Source: Mycobacterium sp. SMC-8 (GTDB lineage: Bacteria; Actinomycetota; Actinomycetes; Mycobacteriales; Mycobacteriaceae). From it: a stretch of 64,000 bases of DNA. Below are positions 17,321-27,135 of this stretch, in pieces. A program made the position numbers and the translations under genes. The stretch covers positions 3,162,001 through 3,226,000 of the forward strand of contig NZ_CP079865.1 in assembly GCF_025263565.1 (NCBI RefSeq). The letters run 5' to 3'. The first letter of the stretch is position 1, and every line of letters starts with the position of its first letter. The notes under the pieces are model-generated. The model made no database searches. It saw only the letters and a list, made by a program, of their open reading frames with translations, and was not told where the DNA came from.

Positions 17321-18808
17321 ATGGTGCAGGAGTCGGACTCGCAAACGGTCAGCAGACGGCGGACCAAGTCGGTGGAGCAGTCGATCGCCGACACCGACGA
17401 ACCGGACACCAAGCTCCGCAAGGAGCTGACCTGGTGGGATCTGACCGTCTTCGGGGTGTCGGTGGTGATCGGCGCCGGCATCTTCACCATCACCGCGTCC
17501 ACGGCGGCCAACATCACCGGTCCGGCGATCTCGCTGTCGTTCATCTTCGCCGCGATCGCGTGCGGGCTCGCCGCGCTGTGCTACGCCGAGTTCGCGTCCA
17601 CGGTGCCGGTCGCGGGCAGCGCCTACACGTTCTCCTATGCGACGTTCGGGGAGTTCGTCGCGTGGATCATCGGCTGGGACTTGATCCTGGAGTTCGCCGT
17701 CGCGGCCGCCGTCGTCGCCAAGGGATGGTCCAGCTATCTGGGCACGGTCTTCAACTTCTCCGGCGGAACCACGGAAGTGGCTGGTTTCGAACTGGATTGG
17801 GGAGCGCTGGTGATCATCGCGCTCGTCACGATGATCCTGGCGATGGGCACCAAACTGTCGGCCGGCGTCAGCCTGGCCATCACCGCGGTCAAGGTGTCGG
17901 TGGTGCTGCTGGTGGTGATCGTCGGCGCGTTCTACATCAAGGCGGAGAACTTCAGCCCGTTCGTGCCGTCACCCGAAGCCGGCGGCGAGGGCGGTTCGGG
18001 GACCGAGCAGTCGCTGTTCTCGCTGCTGACCGGCGCCGAGGGCAGCCACTACGGCTGGTACGGCGTGCTGGCCGGCGCATCAATCGTGTTCTTCGCGTTC
18101 ATCGGCTTCGACATCGTGGCCACCACCGCCGAAGAGACCAAGATGCCCCAGCGCGACGTCCCGCGCGGCATCCTCGCCTCCCTGGGGATCGTCACCGTGC
18201 TCTACGTCGCGGTCGCAGTGGTGTTGACCGGAATGGTCAGCTACCGCGATCTGCGTGAGGCCGAAACCCAGAACCTGGCCACCGCGTTCTCGCTGAACGG
18301 CGTGGACTGGGCCGCCAAGGTGATCTCGATCGGCGCGCTGGCCGGATTGACGACCGTGGTCATCGTGCTGGTGCTCGGGCAGACCCGGGTGCTGTTCGCC
18401 ATGTCGCGTGACGGGCTGCTGCCGCGTCAGCTGGCCAAGACCGGCGAGCACGGCACGCCGGTGCGGATCACGCTCATCGTGGGCGCGGTCGTCGCGGTGA
18501 CGGCGACCGTCTTCCCGATCGGCAAGCTGGAGGAGATGGTCAACATCGGCACGCTGTTCGCGTTCGTGCTGGTGTCGGCCGGCGTGATCGTGTTGCGGCG
18601 CTCGCGGCCGGACCTCAAGCGCGGGTTCCGCACGCCGTGGGTGCCGCTGCTGCCGATCCTGTCGATCATCGCGTGCGTCTGGTTGATGCTGAACCTGACC
18701 GGGCTGACGTGGATCCGCTTCCTGATCTGGATGGCCATCGGCGTGGTCGTGTACTTCCTCTACGGGCGCAGGCATTCGCTGCTCGGGAAGCGCAACCTGA
18801 CGAACTGA
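17321..18808 (+). CDS. APC-family amino acid permease (Rv3253c-like)
   Basis: The 495-residue inner-membrane protein has about 12 transmembrane helices and the APC signature start DLTVFGVSVVIGAGIFTITA (about 42-61) with the substrate-binding GAGIF. FIGFDIVATTAEETKMPQRDVPRGI near 270 is typical of cationic amino acid transporter-type members. The ATG at 17321 is chosen because AAGGA lies 7 nt upstream and it gives the Rv3253c length; an ATG at 17300 is in frame. It is divergent from the FAD oxygenase. Substrate unknown. Confidence 0.87.
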   Translation: MVQESDSQTVSRRRTKSVEQSIADTDEPDTKLRKELTWWDLTVFGVSVVIGAGIFTITASTAANITGPAISLSFIFAAIACGLAALCYAEFASTVPVAGSAYTFSYATFGEFVAWIIGWDLILEFAVAAAVVAKGWSSYLGTVFNFSGGTTEVAGFELDWGALVIIALVTMILAMGTKLSAGVSLAITAVKVSVVLLVVIVGAFYIKAENFSPFVPSPEAGGEGGSGTEQSLFSLLTGAEGSHYGWYGVLAGASIVFFAFIGFDIVATTAEETKMPQRDVPRGILASLGIVTVLYVAVAVVLTGMVSYRDLREAETQNLATAFSLNGVDWAAKVISIGALAGLTTVVIVLVLGQTRVLFAMSRDGLLPRQLAKTGEHGTPVRITLIVGAVVAVTATVFPIGKLEEMVNIGTLFAFVLVSAGVIVLRRSRPDLKRGFRTPWVPLLPILSIIACVWLMLNLTGLTWIRFLIWMAIGVVVYFLYGRRHSLLGKRNLTN

Positions 18809-18846
18809 CCGAGGTCTCGGCATTCGCATCACTGTTGGCACCGTCA

Positions 18847-18910
18847 TCGCGACGGTGCGTGTCTGCGGGGTGCTGACCGGCGTGTCGCGCTAGTCGGCGC
18901 ACGCTCGCGG
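18847..18910. repeat. Palindromic repeat family B, copy 1 (degenerate)
   Basis: The left arm near 18847-18868 (TCGCGACGGTGCGTGTCTGC) and right arm 18895-18910 (GGCGCACGCTCGCGG) are an imperfect inverted repeat. The inner stretch GGCGTGTCGCGCT at 18879-18891 recurs in copy 2. It is the first of two copies in the 374-nt gap between the permease and alkB; the remainder of that gap holds the alkB promoter and no gene. Confidence 0.6.
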
Positions 18911-19012
18911 CGTCGCGGCGGCAGAGAACACCAGGCCGCGCCGTGCAGCTCTGGCATCGATGTGTGTGCGATTGGCACCCGCTTTGCGGCACGACTGCAG
19001 TCCCCGCCCACC

Positions 19013-19070
19013 CACGAGCGTGCGCTTCGTTCGCCTCGGAACGGCGTGTCGCGCTGCAGACTCGCACGCT
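19013..19070. repeat. Palindromic repeat family B, copy 2
   Basis: CGAGCGTGCG at 19013-19022 and CGCACGCTCG at 19061-19070 are a perfect 10-nt inverted repeat around a 38-nt centre that contains GGCGTGTCGCGCT, also found in copy 1. It lies just upstream of the alkB promoter. Confidence 0.75.
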
Positions 19071-19102
19071 CGCGCCTGGAGGGACTGCTTTACAAAGTGT
19101 GG

Positions 19103-19140
19103 GTCTGTGTCTAGACAGACGACAAAAGTGGCTCTATAGT
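19103..19140 (+). promoter_or_regulatory. alkB promoter with overlapping operator-like palindrome
   Basis: TAGACA at 19112-19117 and TATAGT at 19135-19140, separated by 17 nt, form a good SigA-type promoter 43 nt before the alkB start. GTCTG at 19103-19107 and CAGAC at 19116-19120 are inverted around TGTCTAGA, so the palindrome covers the -35. The TetR-family gene at the operon end (20886) is the obvious candidate repressor, which would make this an autoregulated operon (inference; the M. tuberculosis homologue Rv3249c is reported as AlkX, regulator of alkB). Confidence 0.6.
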
Positions 19141-19182
19141 CAACCTCGAAGGGTGACCGCACTCACAGCAAGGAGGCAACGG

Positions 19183-20418
19183 GTGACCGCACCAGAGGTG
19201 TCTGAAGTCGATGTGGAGCAGTGGCGCGACAAAAAGCGCTACCTGTGGCTGATGGGGCTGATCGCCCCGACGGCGTTGTTCGTGATGGTCCCGCTGATCT
19301 GGGCGCTGAACCAGATGGGCTGGCACACCGCCGCGCAGGTGCCCCTGTGGATCGGCCCGATCCTGCTCTACATGCTGCTGCCGGTACTCGACCGCTTCTT
19401 CGGGCCGGACGGCCAGAACCCGCCCGACGAGGTGATGGAGCGGCTGGAGAACGACAAGTACTACCGCTACTGCACCTACATCTACATCCCGTTCCAGTAC
19501 GCCAGCGTGATCTTCGGCGCGTATCTGTTCACCGCGTCGGACCTGAGCTGGCTGGGCTTCGACGGCGGGCTGAGCTGGTTCGCCAAGATCGGTCTGGCGC
19601 TGTCGGTCGGTCTGCTGGGTGGTGTCGGTATCAACACCGCGCACGAAATGGGCCACAAGAAGGACTCTTTGGAGCGTTGGCTGGCCAAGATCACGCTCGC
19701 GCAGACGTTCTACGGCCACTTCTACATCGAGCACAACCGCGGCCATCACGTCCGCGTCGCCACCCCCGAGGACCCCGCGTCGGCTCGGTTCGGTGAGACG
19801 TTCTGGGAGTTCTTGCCGCGCAGCGTGTTCGGCAGCCTGAAGTCGTCGTGGGAGCTGGAGGCCAAGCGCCTGGAACGCACCGGCAAGAGCACGTGGCACT
19901 GGTCCAACGACGTGCTCAATGCGTGGGCGATGTCGCTGGTTTTCTACGGCGTGCTGATCGCGGTGTTCGGCTGGGCGCTAATTCCCTACATCCTGATCTC
20001 GGCGGTGTTCGGGTTCACGCTGCTGGAGACCGTGAACTACCTGGAGCACTACGGACTGCTCCGGCAGAAGACCGCGAGCGGCCGTTACGAGCGCTGCGTG
20101 CCGTCGCACAGCTGGAACTCCGACCACATCGTCACCAACCTGTTCCTGTACCACCTGCAGCGGCACAGCGACCATCACGCCAACCCGACCCGTCGCTACC
20201 AGACGCTGCGCAGCATGGACGGCGCCCCCAACCTGCCCAGCGGGTACGCGTCGATGATCGGTCTGACGTACTTCCCGCCGTTGTGGCGCAGAGTGATGGA
20301 CCACCGTGTGCTCGCCCACTACGACGGCGACATCACCCGGGTGAACATCCATCCACGGGTGCGGGACAAGGTGCTGGCCCGGTACGGCGCCGGCGACGAG
20401 CAGCGGTACCAGGCGTGA
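19183..20418 (+). CDS. alkB: Alkane 1-monooxygenase (integral membrane diiron)
   Basis: Hydroxylates medium- to long-chain n-alkanes at the terminal carbon with electrons from rubredoxin. The 411-residue membrane protein has the histidine boxes HEMGH at 154-158, EHNRGHH at 183-189 and LQRHSDHH at 325-332, plus NYLEHYG at 285-291, an AlkB hallmark. About six transmembrane helices (for example 22-42, 54-70, 102-118, 136-151, 246-262, 266-282). GTG at 19183 is preceded by AGGAGG at 19171-19176; an in-frame GTG at 19153 has no such site. Its stop overlaps the rubA start. Confidence 0.95.
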   Translation: MTAPEVSEVDVEQWRDKKRYLWLMGLIAPTALFVMVPLIWALNQMGWHTAAQVPLWIGPILLYMLLPVLDRFFGPDGQNPPDEVMERLENDKYYRYCTYIYIPFQYASVIFGAYLFTASDLSWLGFDGGLSWFAKIGLALSVGLLGGVGINTAHEMGHKKDSLERWLAKITLAQTFYGHFYIEHNRGHHVRVATPEDPASARFGETFWEFLPRSVFGSLKSSWELEAKRLERTGKSTWHWSNDVLNAWAMSLVFYGVLIAVFGWALIPYILISAVFGFTLLETVNYLEHYGLLRQKTASGRYERCVPSHSWNSDHIVTNLFLYHLQRHSDHHANPTRRYQTLRSMDGAPNLPSGYASMIGLTYFPPLWRRVMDHRVLAHYDGDITRVNIHPRVRDKVLARYGAGDEQRYQA

Positions 20419-20576
20419 GCGTCTACCGCTGCCCCGGCTGCGACTACGTCTACGACGAGGCCAAAGGTGAACCGCGCGAGGGGTTTCCGGCGGGCACCCG
20501 CTGGGACGAAGTGCCCGACGAATGGTGCTGCCCCGACTGCGCGGTGCGCGAGAAGGTTGATTTCGAACCGGTGTGA
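20415..20576 (+). CDS. rubA: Rubredoxin RubA
   Basis: Small iron-sulfur electron carrier for AlkB. The 53-residue protein contains the two CxxC iron knuckles: CPGC near residue 6 and CPDC near 41, with [20 protein letters not shown] between them. GTG at 20415 overlaps the alkB stop (GTGA), so it is translationally coupled. Short one-domain rubredoxin of the AlkG type. Confidence 0.93.
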   Translation: MSVYRCPGCDYVYDEAKGEPREGFPAGTRWDEVPDEWCCPDCAVREKVDFEPV

Positions 20577-20611
20577 ACAACATCGAGAAAGCGATAGCGA
20601 GAGGAAGAGCC

Positions 20612-20791
20612 ATGGACTACAAGCTGTTCGTGTGCGTGCAATGCGGATTCGAGTACGACGAGGCCAAGGGTTGGCCCGAGGACGGCATCGCCCCGGGCAC
20701 CCGCTGGGACGACATCCCCGACGACTGGAGCTGCCCGGACTGCGGCGCGGCGAAGTCGGATTTCGACATGGTCGAGGTCGCCCGGCCGTGA
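20612..20791 (+). CDS. rubB: Rubredoxin RubB
   Basis: Second rubredoxin of the alkane hydroxylase operon, 59 residues: [19 protein letters not shown] near the start and [16 protein letters not shown] at the end, giving two CxxC iron knuckles. The ATG at 20612 is chosen because GAGAGGAAGAG precedes it and the protein then has the family N-terminus [13 protein letters not shown]; a GTG at 20573 overlapping the rubA stop would add 13 unrelated residues. AlkG1- and AlkG2-like rubredoxins often occur as such pairs. Confidence 0.92.
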   Translation: MDYKLFVCVQCGFEYDEAKGWPEDGIAPGTRWDDIPDDWSCPDCGAAKSDFDMVEVARP

Positions 20792-20805
20792 ACGCGCCGT
20801 CATCC

Positions 20806-20871
20806 TCCGCGAGCGTGCGGATTCGTCAGCGCCGCGCCGTGCGCAGCGCCGCAGACACGCACGCTCGCGGA
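20806..20871. repeat. Palindromic repeat family B, copy 3
   Basis: The perfect 14-nt inverted repeat TCCGCGAGCGTGCG (20806-20819) and CGCACGCTCGCGGA (20858-20871) has a 38-nt centre. It lies in the gap between rubB and the TetR gene, 15 nt after the rubB stop, and could attenuate or stabilise the operon mRNA between the rubredoxins and the regulator. Confidence 0.8.
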
Positions 20872-20885
20872 GAGGGCGGCAGAGC

Positions 20886-21533
20886 ATGACGGCGGGAACC
20901 GTTATTGTCGCGCGTGTGAGCAGCCCCGCCGACAAGCGCGTCACCTATGCCGAGGCCTCGCGGGTGCTGCTGCGGGACTCGATCCTCGACGGAATGCGCG
21001 AGCTGCTGCTCACCCGCGACTGGTCCCACATCACGCTCTCCGACGTCGCCAAGGCCGCCGGCATCAGCCGGCAGACCATCTACAACGAGTTCGGCTCGCG
21101 GCAGGGCCTGGCCCAGGGGTACGCGATGCGGCTGGCCGACCGGCTCGTCGACCAGATCCACGGCGCCATCGGCAATAACGTGGGCGACGTCTACGCCGCG
21201 TTCCTGCAGGGCTTCCGCGACTTCTTCGCCGAGTCGGCCGCCGACCCGCTGGTGATCTCGCTGCTCACCGGGACTTCGAAGCCCGACCTGCTGCAACTGA
21301 TCACCACCGACAGCGCGCCGATCATCAACCACTGCTCGTCGCGGCTGGCGGAATCGTTCATGACCAGCTGGGTGCGCAGCAGCTCCGAAGACGCCGGGGT
21401 GCTGGCCAGGGCCATCGTCCGGCTGGCGATGAGCTACATCTCGATGCCCCCGGAATCCGACCACGACGTCGCCCGCGACCTGGCCCGGCTGATGACGCCG
21501 TTCGCCGAGCGATACGGGGTCGTCGAGCCCTGA
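20886..21533 (+). CDS. alkX: TetR-family transcriptional regulator (AlkX-like, Rv3249c)
   Basis: Probable ligand-responsive repressor of the alk operon. The 215-residue protein has the TetR helix-turn-helix at about 42-66 (HITLSDVAKAAGISRQTIYN) and a ligand domain with no obvious catalytic motif. A GTG at 20916 would give a 205-residue version starting VSSPADKRVTYAEA; the ATG at 20886 is close to the length of the M. tuberculosis homologue. It ends the alkB-rubA-rubB-alkX operon. Naming rests on synteny and remembered literature on Rv3249c. Confidence 0.85.
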   Translation: MTAGTVIVARVSSPADKRVTYAEASRVLLRDSILDGMRELLLTRDWSHITLSDVAKAAGISRQTIYNEFGSRQGLAQGYAMRLADRLVDQIHGAIGNNVGDVYAAFLQGFRDFFAESAADPLVISLLTGTSKPDLLQLITTDSAPIINHCSSRLAESFMTSWVRSSSEDAGVLARAIVRLAMSYISMPPESDHDVARDLARLMTPFAERYGVVEP

Positions 21534-21543
21534 AATGCGTGGT

Positions 21544-21606
21544 CGTGACCCGGCAACCCTGCGGAGCGGGATGTGGGTCGTCGCGCCCGGAGAGTGCGTC
21601 GTCACG
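21544..21606 (+). promoter_or_regulatory. Possible structured leader upstream of sahH
   Basis: The 252-nt gap before sahH contains a candidate helix, CGTGAC at 21544-21549 with GTCACG at 21601-21606, enclosing CCGGCAACCC. It does not match any SAM or SAH riboswitch pattern I can recall well enough to name. The rest of the gap (21607-21785) has G+C-rich stems and no gene. Confidence 0.2.
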
Positions 21607-21785
21607 GACGGCCATGACCAGGCAACGGACCCGAGGCGCTACGGTGTCATAGACGCCCCTGGCCGGCAGAGCGCCGAAGCGCCTGTCCCGCGAGCCCGCA
21701 GGCCGGGGTTGTTCGCATGGGTGCCGCCGCTGCGCGCGCGCCCGTGCGCTCACAGGCAATTGACGAAACACAAAAGGGGCTCTAC

Positions 21786-23252
<1,467 letters not shown>

Positions 23253-23253
23253 C

Positions 23254-23745
23254 GTGGCACGACTGCTGAGCGCGGTGACCCTCGGCGTTGTGCTGGCCCT
23301 GGCGGCATGTCAGGGCCAGCCCGCCGAGGAGGCCGCCGAGCCCGAGGTCACCTCGACACGGTCCGCCCCGGAAGTGCGGCACGACACCGAGGAGCTGGCC
23401 ACGACGTTCCCAGCCCTCGGCGCGCCGGTGTCGGCGTCGTGGATCCGATGGGACAACAGCGGCGCCACCGAGCCGACCCGCCTGTCACTGACGTGGATCG
23501 ACGCCGTCGTGCAGGTCACGCCCGAAACCATGACGGGGTTGGTCGGGAAGTACGACGCCGAGGACGTCGGCAACCGGCCGGCGGTGCAGAAGGTCCTCGA
23601 ACCCGCACTGCCGCCCGGACCGTTCCTTACCGGCGTGGAGTTGAACATCTTCTTCGGCGGTCCGCGCAGGAGCACCCGAGTGTTCCTCGACCCGCCAGTG
23701 AACACCGTGGTGCTGCAGTCGAGTGTGGCCAGCTCCGCCAAGTGA
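23254..23745 (+). CDS. Putative lipoprotein, unknown function
   Basis: The 163-residue product starts with VARLLSAVTLGVVLALAACQG, a lipoprotein signal with lipobox LAAC (cysteine near 19), so it should be anchored on the outer face of the membrane. No domain is recognised; the mature part is hydrophilic with DAVVQVTPETMTGLVGKYDAE and NIFFGGPRRSTRVFLDP. The GTG at 23254 comes 1 nt after the sahH stop, suggesting co-translation. Convergent with the esterase gene. Confidence 0.72.
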   Translation: MARLLSAVTLGVVLALAACQGQPAEEAAEPEVTSTRSAPEVRHDTEELATTFPALGAPVSASWIRWDNSGATEPTRLSLTWIDAVVQVTPETMTGLVGKYDAEDVGNRPAVQKVLEPALPPGPFLTGVELNIFFGGPRRSTRVFLDPPVNTVVLQSSVASSAK

Positions 23746-23813
23746 GCGATGCAGGCGTGGGAAGCCCACCTCGACCGGTCACGAAACCAGCTGGTGCTCA
23801 GCGCCTTCGACGA

Positions 23814-26366
23814 TTAGGCGACCTGCAGCGTCATGTACCGCGCCGAATCTGTGGACAGCAGCCCCAGCTGCCGGTAGACGTTGGCCCGCCACACGGGAGC
23901 CTGCGAGTTGACCACGATGCCGCCGAGCGCCCATCCGTGCATCTGCCCGTCGCCGATGATCACCGTCAGGTCGGCGTCGGGGTCCTGCGACAGCACCTTG
24001 TCGCGGAACGCCAGAACGCCCGGCAACAGCTTCTCGATCGTGCCGATGTACACCGTGGTCGGCGGCAGACCGGTCAGATCCGCTCCCGAGATCGGGTTGA
24101 CGCGGGGATCGTCGAGATCCCAGTCGCCGTTCCAGCGCGGCCCCTCGCCGGGCTCGCGGCGCGGCAGGATCGGGTCGTCGATCGCGTCGATCTCCGGCCC
24201 GCGCAACGTCAGGTGCAGCGCCGGGGAGACCAGCACCATGCGCGACGGCTGCGCCTCGGCGGGCACGCACGTCACCTCGATTCGGCAGCGGCGCAACATC
24301 TCCTGCACCGCAAGCACCGCATACGAGCCTCCCGAGGAGTCGCCGTAGAGGCTGACGTTGTCCACCCCGTGGGTGTCGATCAGGATCTTCAGGTAGTCGG
24401 CCATCGGCGGCACCAGCGTCTCGGCGGTGCCGGTGCTCTTCGGCGGCGCCATCGGATAGATCGGCACCAGTACCGTCGCCCCGGTTTCGCGGGCCATCTG
24501 CGCGTAATCCGACCAATGCAGGACGGTGGCCTCGGCCTCGAACCCGCCGCCGTGCAACGCCACCACGAATTCACCGGACGGCTTGGGGGAAGCCAACTCC
24601 CACACCGTCCACCCGTTGTACTGACGTTCGGTCACCTTGAGTCCGAGCGTCAACAGCCATGGGGGAGTGGTGCTGGTGGAGGCGCCGGCCACACCGCTGA
24701 GGATCTTGATGCCGGTCTCCTCGTTGATCCATCGCAGGGTCCGCAGCAGTCCGACGACGAAGTTGTCGCCGAACGACGGTGGTGCGGTGGTGATCGTCTT
24801 CGGACCTGGCGCAACATCATTGAGGCCGAGTTGACGGTAGATGTCGGGGCGTACCTTGGGCCCCGCCGAGTTGAAGGAAAGCCCGCCGAGCGCCCAGTCG
24901 TGGAACTGCCCCGTGCCGATGACGGTCGACGCCACACCGCCTGCGGCTGACCACTTCTCGTGCAGCAGCAGTGTGTCGGGCAGGGCGTATTCCAGTTCGC
25001 CCACATAGATCGTCGATGGGGGAAGCGCAGCGAGCACTTCGTCTTCGAAGAACAATGGGCTGAGCAGCGGGTCCCGTGGATCGAGACCATCGCCCCAGTG
25101 GTTCTCGCGGGTGTAGAAGTCGAGGTTCCGCACGTCGATGATCGGGTCGTCGACCTCGTAGATGTCCGGATTGGAGAGTGAACCGTCGGGGGTGAAGGAC
25201 AGCAGCACCATGCTGGCCGGCACCGGCTTTCCGTCGAGGATGAGTTCGCGCACCGCCGCCATCGCCAGCGACGGACCGGCGGAATCGGCGTAGATGCTGA
25301 CGTTTTCCGCGCCGTGGGTGTCGATCTGGCCGGAGAGGAACTGCGCCATGGCCGGAACAACCTTGACCGCGGTCCCGGCTTTCGTCGTCCCGAGCGGGTA
25401 CATCGGCACGACTACCGTCGCGCCGGTCTCGCGCGCCATGTTGGCGTACGCGAGCCAGTGGGTGACAAGCGGCTCCACGATGAACCCTCCGCCGTGCACG
25501 GCGACCACCGTCTTGCCGGTCGGGTTCGGCGGGTGGAACTCCCACACATCCCACACCGCACCCTCCGGGTCGTCGGCCGCCTCGAACTCGGTGCGACGGA
25601 CGTTGAGGCCGCCCTTGACGAACCATGGCGGATTCCGGCTCTCCAGTGCCTTGCCGATCAGCCCGTAGAAGTCGACGCCGATGAAGCTGGAGATCCCGCG
25701 CAGGACGTAAAGGCTCGCGACCACGATCCGGTCGAAGAACGTCGGCTCATCGGTGTAGACGATCTCGTTCTGCGCCGCCGCATCGACGGCGGTCGTCCTG
25801 ACCGCCGTCGTCGCGACCGACGGCCCCGACTCGGACGGTCCCGCGTCGAATTCGCGGCGCGATGCGGCCGTCGCGCCGAACAACTGCGCGGCGGCGACGG
25901 GGGCCGGCGACGGCGCAGGCTCGTCGTCGATGTCGACCGCCGTGTTGCCATGGTCGACGACTTCGGGCGCGTCGTCCACCGCCGTGTTGCCATCGTCGAC
26001 GACTTCGGGCGCGTCGTCCTCAGCCGCCTCGCCATCGTCGGTCAGCTCGCCGGAGGGCGCTTCCCCGGCGACTTCTTCATCGGTGACCTCTTCGGGAACG
26101 TCCTCGTCGGCGGCGGCCGGCGCCTCGGAACCGGCGTCAGCGGACTCGTCGCCGACCCCGGATGCGGAGTCTTCCCGGGTCGGACCGGTCTCGCGTTGCT
26201 CCGACGAATCGATGCCCGCGGAATCGTCGGCCGCGGCCACCCCGCAGCCCACTCCGAAGAACACCGCCGCGCCGACACCCGCTGCGACAGCCAAACCCGC
26301 GCCTTTGCCGCCTCCCTGACCACCCCGCACTTGTAGAACTATGGGCGGGGATCCGATCGCCGTCAA
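23814..26366 (-). CDS. Exported protein with two tandem HSL-type alpha/beta-hydrolase domains
   Basis: Probable secreted esterase/lipase of 850 residues. It begins with a signal-like hydrophobic segment (about 24-46), then an acidic low-complexity region (about 50-150) that includes a 14-residue tandem repeat (DDAPEVVDDGNTAV type). Domain 1 (about 205-515) has the oxyanion motif HGGGF at 291-295 and nucleophile elbow ADSAG at 360-364, in which the usual first glycine is alanine. Domain 2 (about 525-840) has HGGGF at 605-609 and a canonical GDSSGG at 675-680. Histidines in FHDW (489) and MHGW (810) are likely triad members. TTG start at 26366. Both domains end with YRQLGL, showing internal duplication. 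Confidence 0.8.
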   Translation of the reverse strand: MTAIGSPPIVLQVRGGQGGGKGAGLAVAAGVGAAVFFGVGCGVAAADDSAGIDSSEQRETGPTREDSASGVGDESADAGSEAPAAADEDVPEEVTDEEVAGEAPSGELTDDGEAAEDDAPEVVDDGNTAVDDAPEVVDHGNTAVDIDDEPAPSPAPVAAAQLFGATAASRREFDAGPSESGPSVATTAVRTTAVDAAAQNEIVYTDEPTFFDRIVVASLYVLRGISSFIGVDFYGLIGKALESRNPPWFVKGGLNVRRTEFEAADDPEGAVWDVWEFHPPNPTGKTVVAVHGGGFIVEPLVTHWLAYANMARETGATVVVPMYPLGTTKAGTAVKVVPAMAQFLSGQIDTHGAENVSIYADSAGPSLAMAAVRELILDGKPVPASMVLLSFTPDGSLSNPDIYEVDDPIIDVRNLDFYTRENHWGDGLDPRDPLLSPLFFEDEVLAALPPSTIYVGELEYALPDTLLLHEKWSAAGGVASTVIGTGQFHDWALGGLSFNSAGPKVRPDIYRQLGLNDVAPGPKTITTAPPSFGDNFVVGLLRTLRWINEETGIKILSGVAGASTSTTPPWLLTLGLKVTERQYNGWTVWELASPKPSGEFVVALHGGGFEAEATVLHWSDYAQMARETGATVLVPIYPMAPPKSTGTAETLVPPMADYLKILIDTHGVDNVSLYGDSSGGSYAVLAVQEMLRRCRIEVTCVPAEAQPSRMVLVSPALHLTLRGPEIDAIDDPILPRREPGEGPRWNGDWDLDDPRVNPISGADLTGLPPTTVYIGTIEKLLPGVLAFRDKVLSQDPDADLTVIIGDGQMHGWALGGIVVNSQAPVWRANVYRQLGLLSTDSARYMTLQVA

Positions 26367-26410
26367 TGTTTGCCCGCCACATGTCCGAAAAGCTCGATTA
26401 GGCTCGCCGG

Positions 26411-27043
26411 GTGCTCATCGTGATCGAGGGAGTCGACGGCGCCGGCAAACGCACCCTGACCAACGGTCTGCGCGCGGCGTTCGAATCCGGCGGGCTGTCC
26501 GTGACGAGCCTGGCGTTCCCGCGGTACGGCGTCTCAGTGCATGCCGACGTCGCGGCCGAGGCGCTGCACGGCCGGCACGGGGACCTCGCCGACTCCGTGT
26601 ACGCGATGGCCGTGCTGTTCGCCATGGACCGTGCGGGCGCACGCGACGAGATCGAACAGCTCCGGACCACCTACGACGTGGTGATCCTGGACCGCTACGT
26701 GGCGTCCAACGCGGCCTACAGCGCGGCCCGTCTGCATCAGGGCGCCGACGGCGAGGTGGTCGCCTGGGTGCGCGACCTCGAATACGGGCGGCTGGGTCTG
26801 CCGAAATCCGATTGGCAAGTGCTGCTTGATGTTCCGACCGAGCTCGCGGCGCAGCGGGCGGTGAACCGGGCCGCCGAGGAAGCCGACCGGGCGCGCGACG
26901 CCTACGAGCGTGACGACGGGCTGCAGCGGCGCACCGGCGCGGTCTATGCCGAACTCGCCGCCGCGGACTGGGGTGGGCCGTGGGTGGTGGTGCCCCCGGA
27001 GGTCGACGCCGCAGCACTCGCCGCGCGGCTGTCGTCGCGCTGA
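26411..27043 (+). CDS. tmk: Thymidylate kinase
   Basis: Phosphorylates dTMP to dTDP. The 210-residue P-loop kinase starts MLIVIEGVDGAGKRT with Walker A lysine 13, DRYVASNAAYSAAR near 97 (DRY substrate/Mg motif) and the lid-region RNRAAEEADRARDAYERDDGL near 155, as in mycobacterial TMK. GTG at 26411. In M. tuberculosis tmk follows sahH directly; here a lipoprotein and an esterase intervene. Divergent from the esterase with 44 nt between. Confidence 0.93.
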   Translation: MLIVIEGVDGAGKRTLTNGLRAAFESGGLSVTSLAFPRYGVSVHADVAAEALHGRHGDLADSVYAMAVLFAMDRAGARDEIEQLRTTYDVVILDRYVASNAAYSAARLHQGADGEVVAWVRDLEYGRLGLPKSDWQVLLDVPTELAAQRAVNRAAEEADRARDAYERDDGLQRRTGAVYAELAAADWGGPWVVVPPEVDAAALAARLSSR

Positions 27044-27135
27044 GGGTTGCGGTAACGGAGCGAACTCGTGCCTGAGCGGATAGGCTCCAGTTCCGGGGAA
27101 GTCGCCACGGTGACAGTTGTGCTCAGGGGGAATCG

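Noticed and set aside
20573..20611. rubB start at GTG 20573
   Set aside because: It overlaps the rubA stop, but the ATG at 20612 has its own ribosome binding site and gives the family N-terminus.
21540..21785. SAM-IV or SAH riboswitch
   Set aside because: The CCGGCAACCC stretch resembles part of SAM-IV, but the other conserved segments and pairing are missing.
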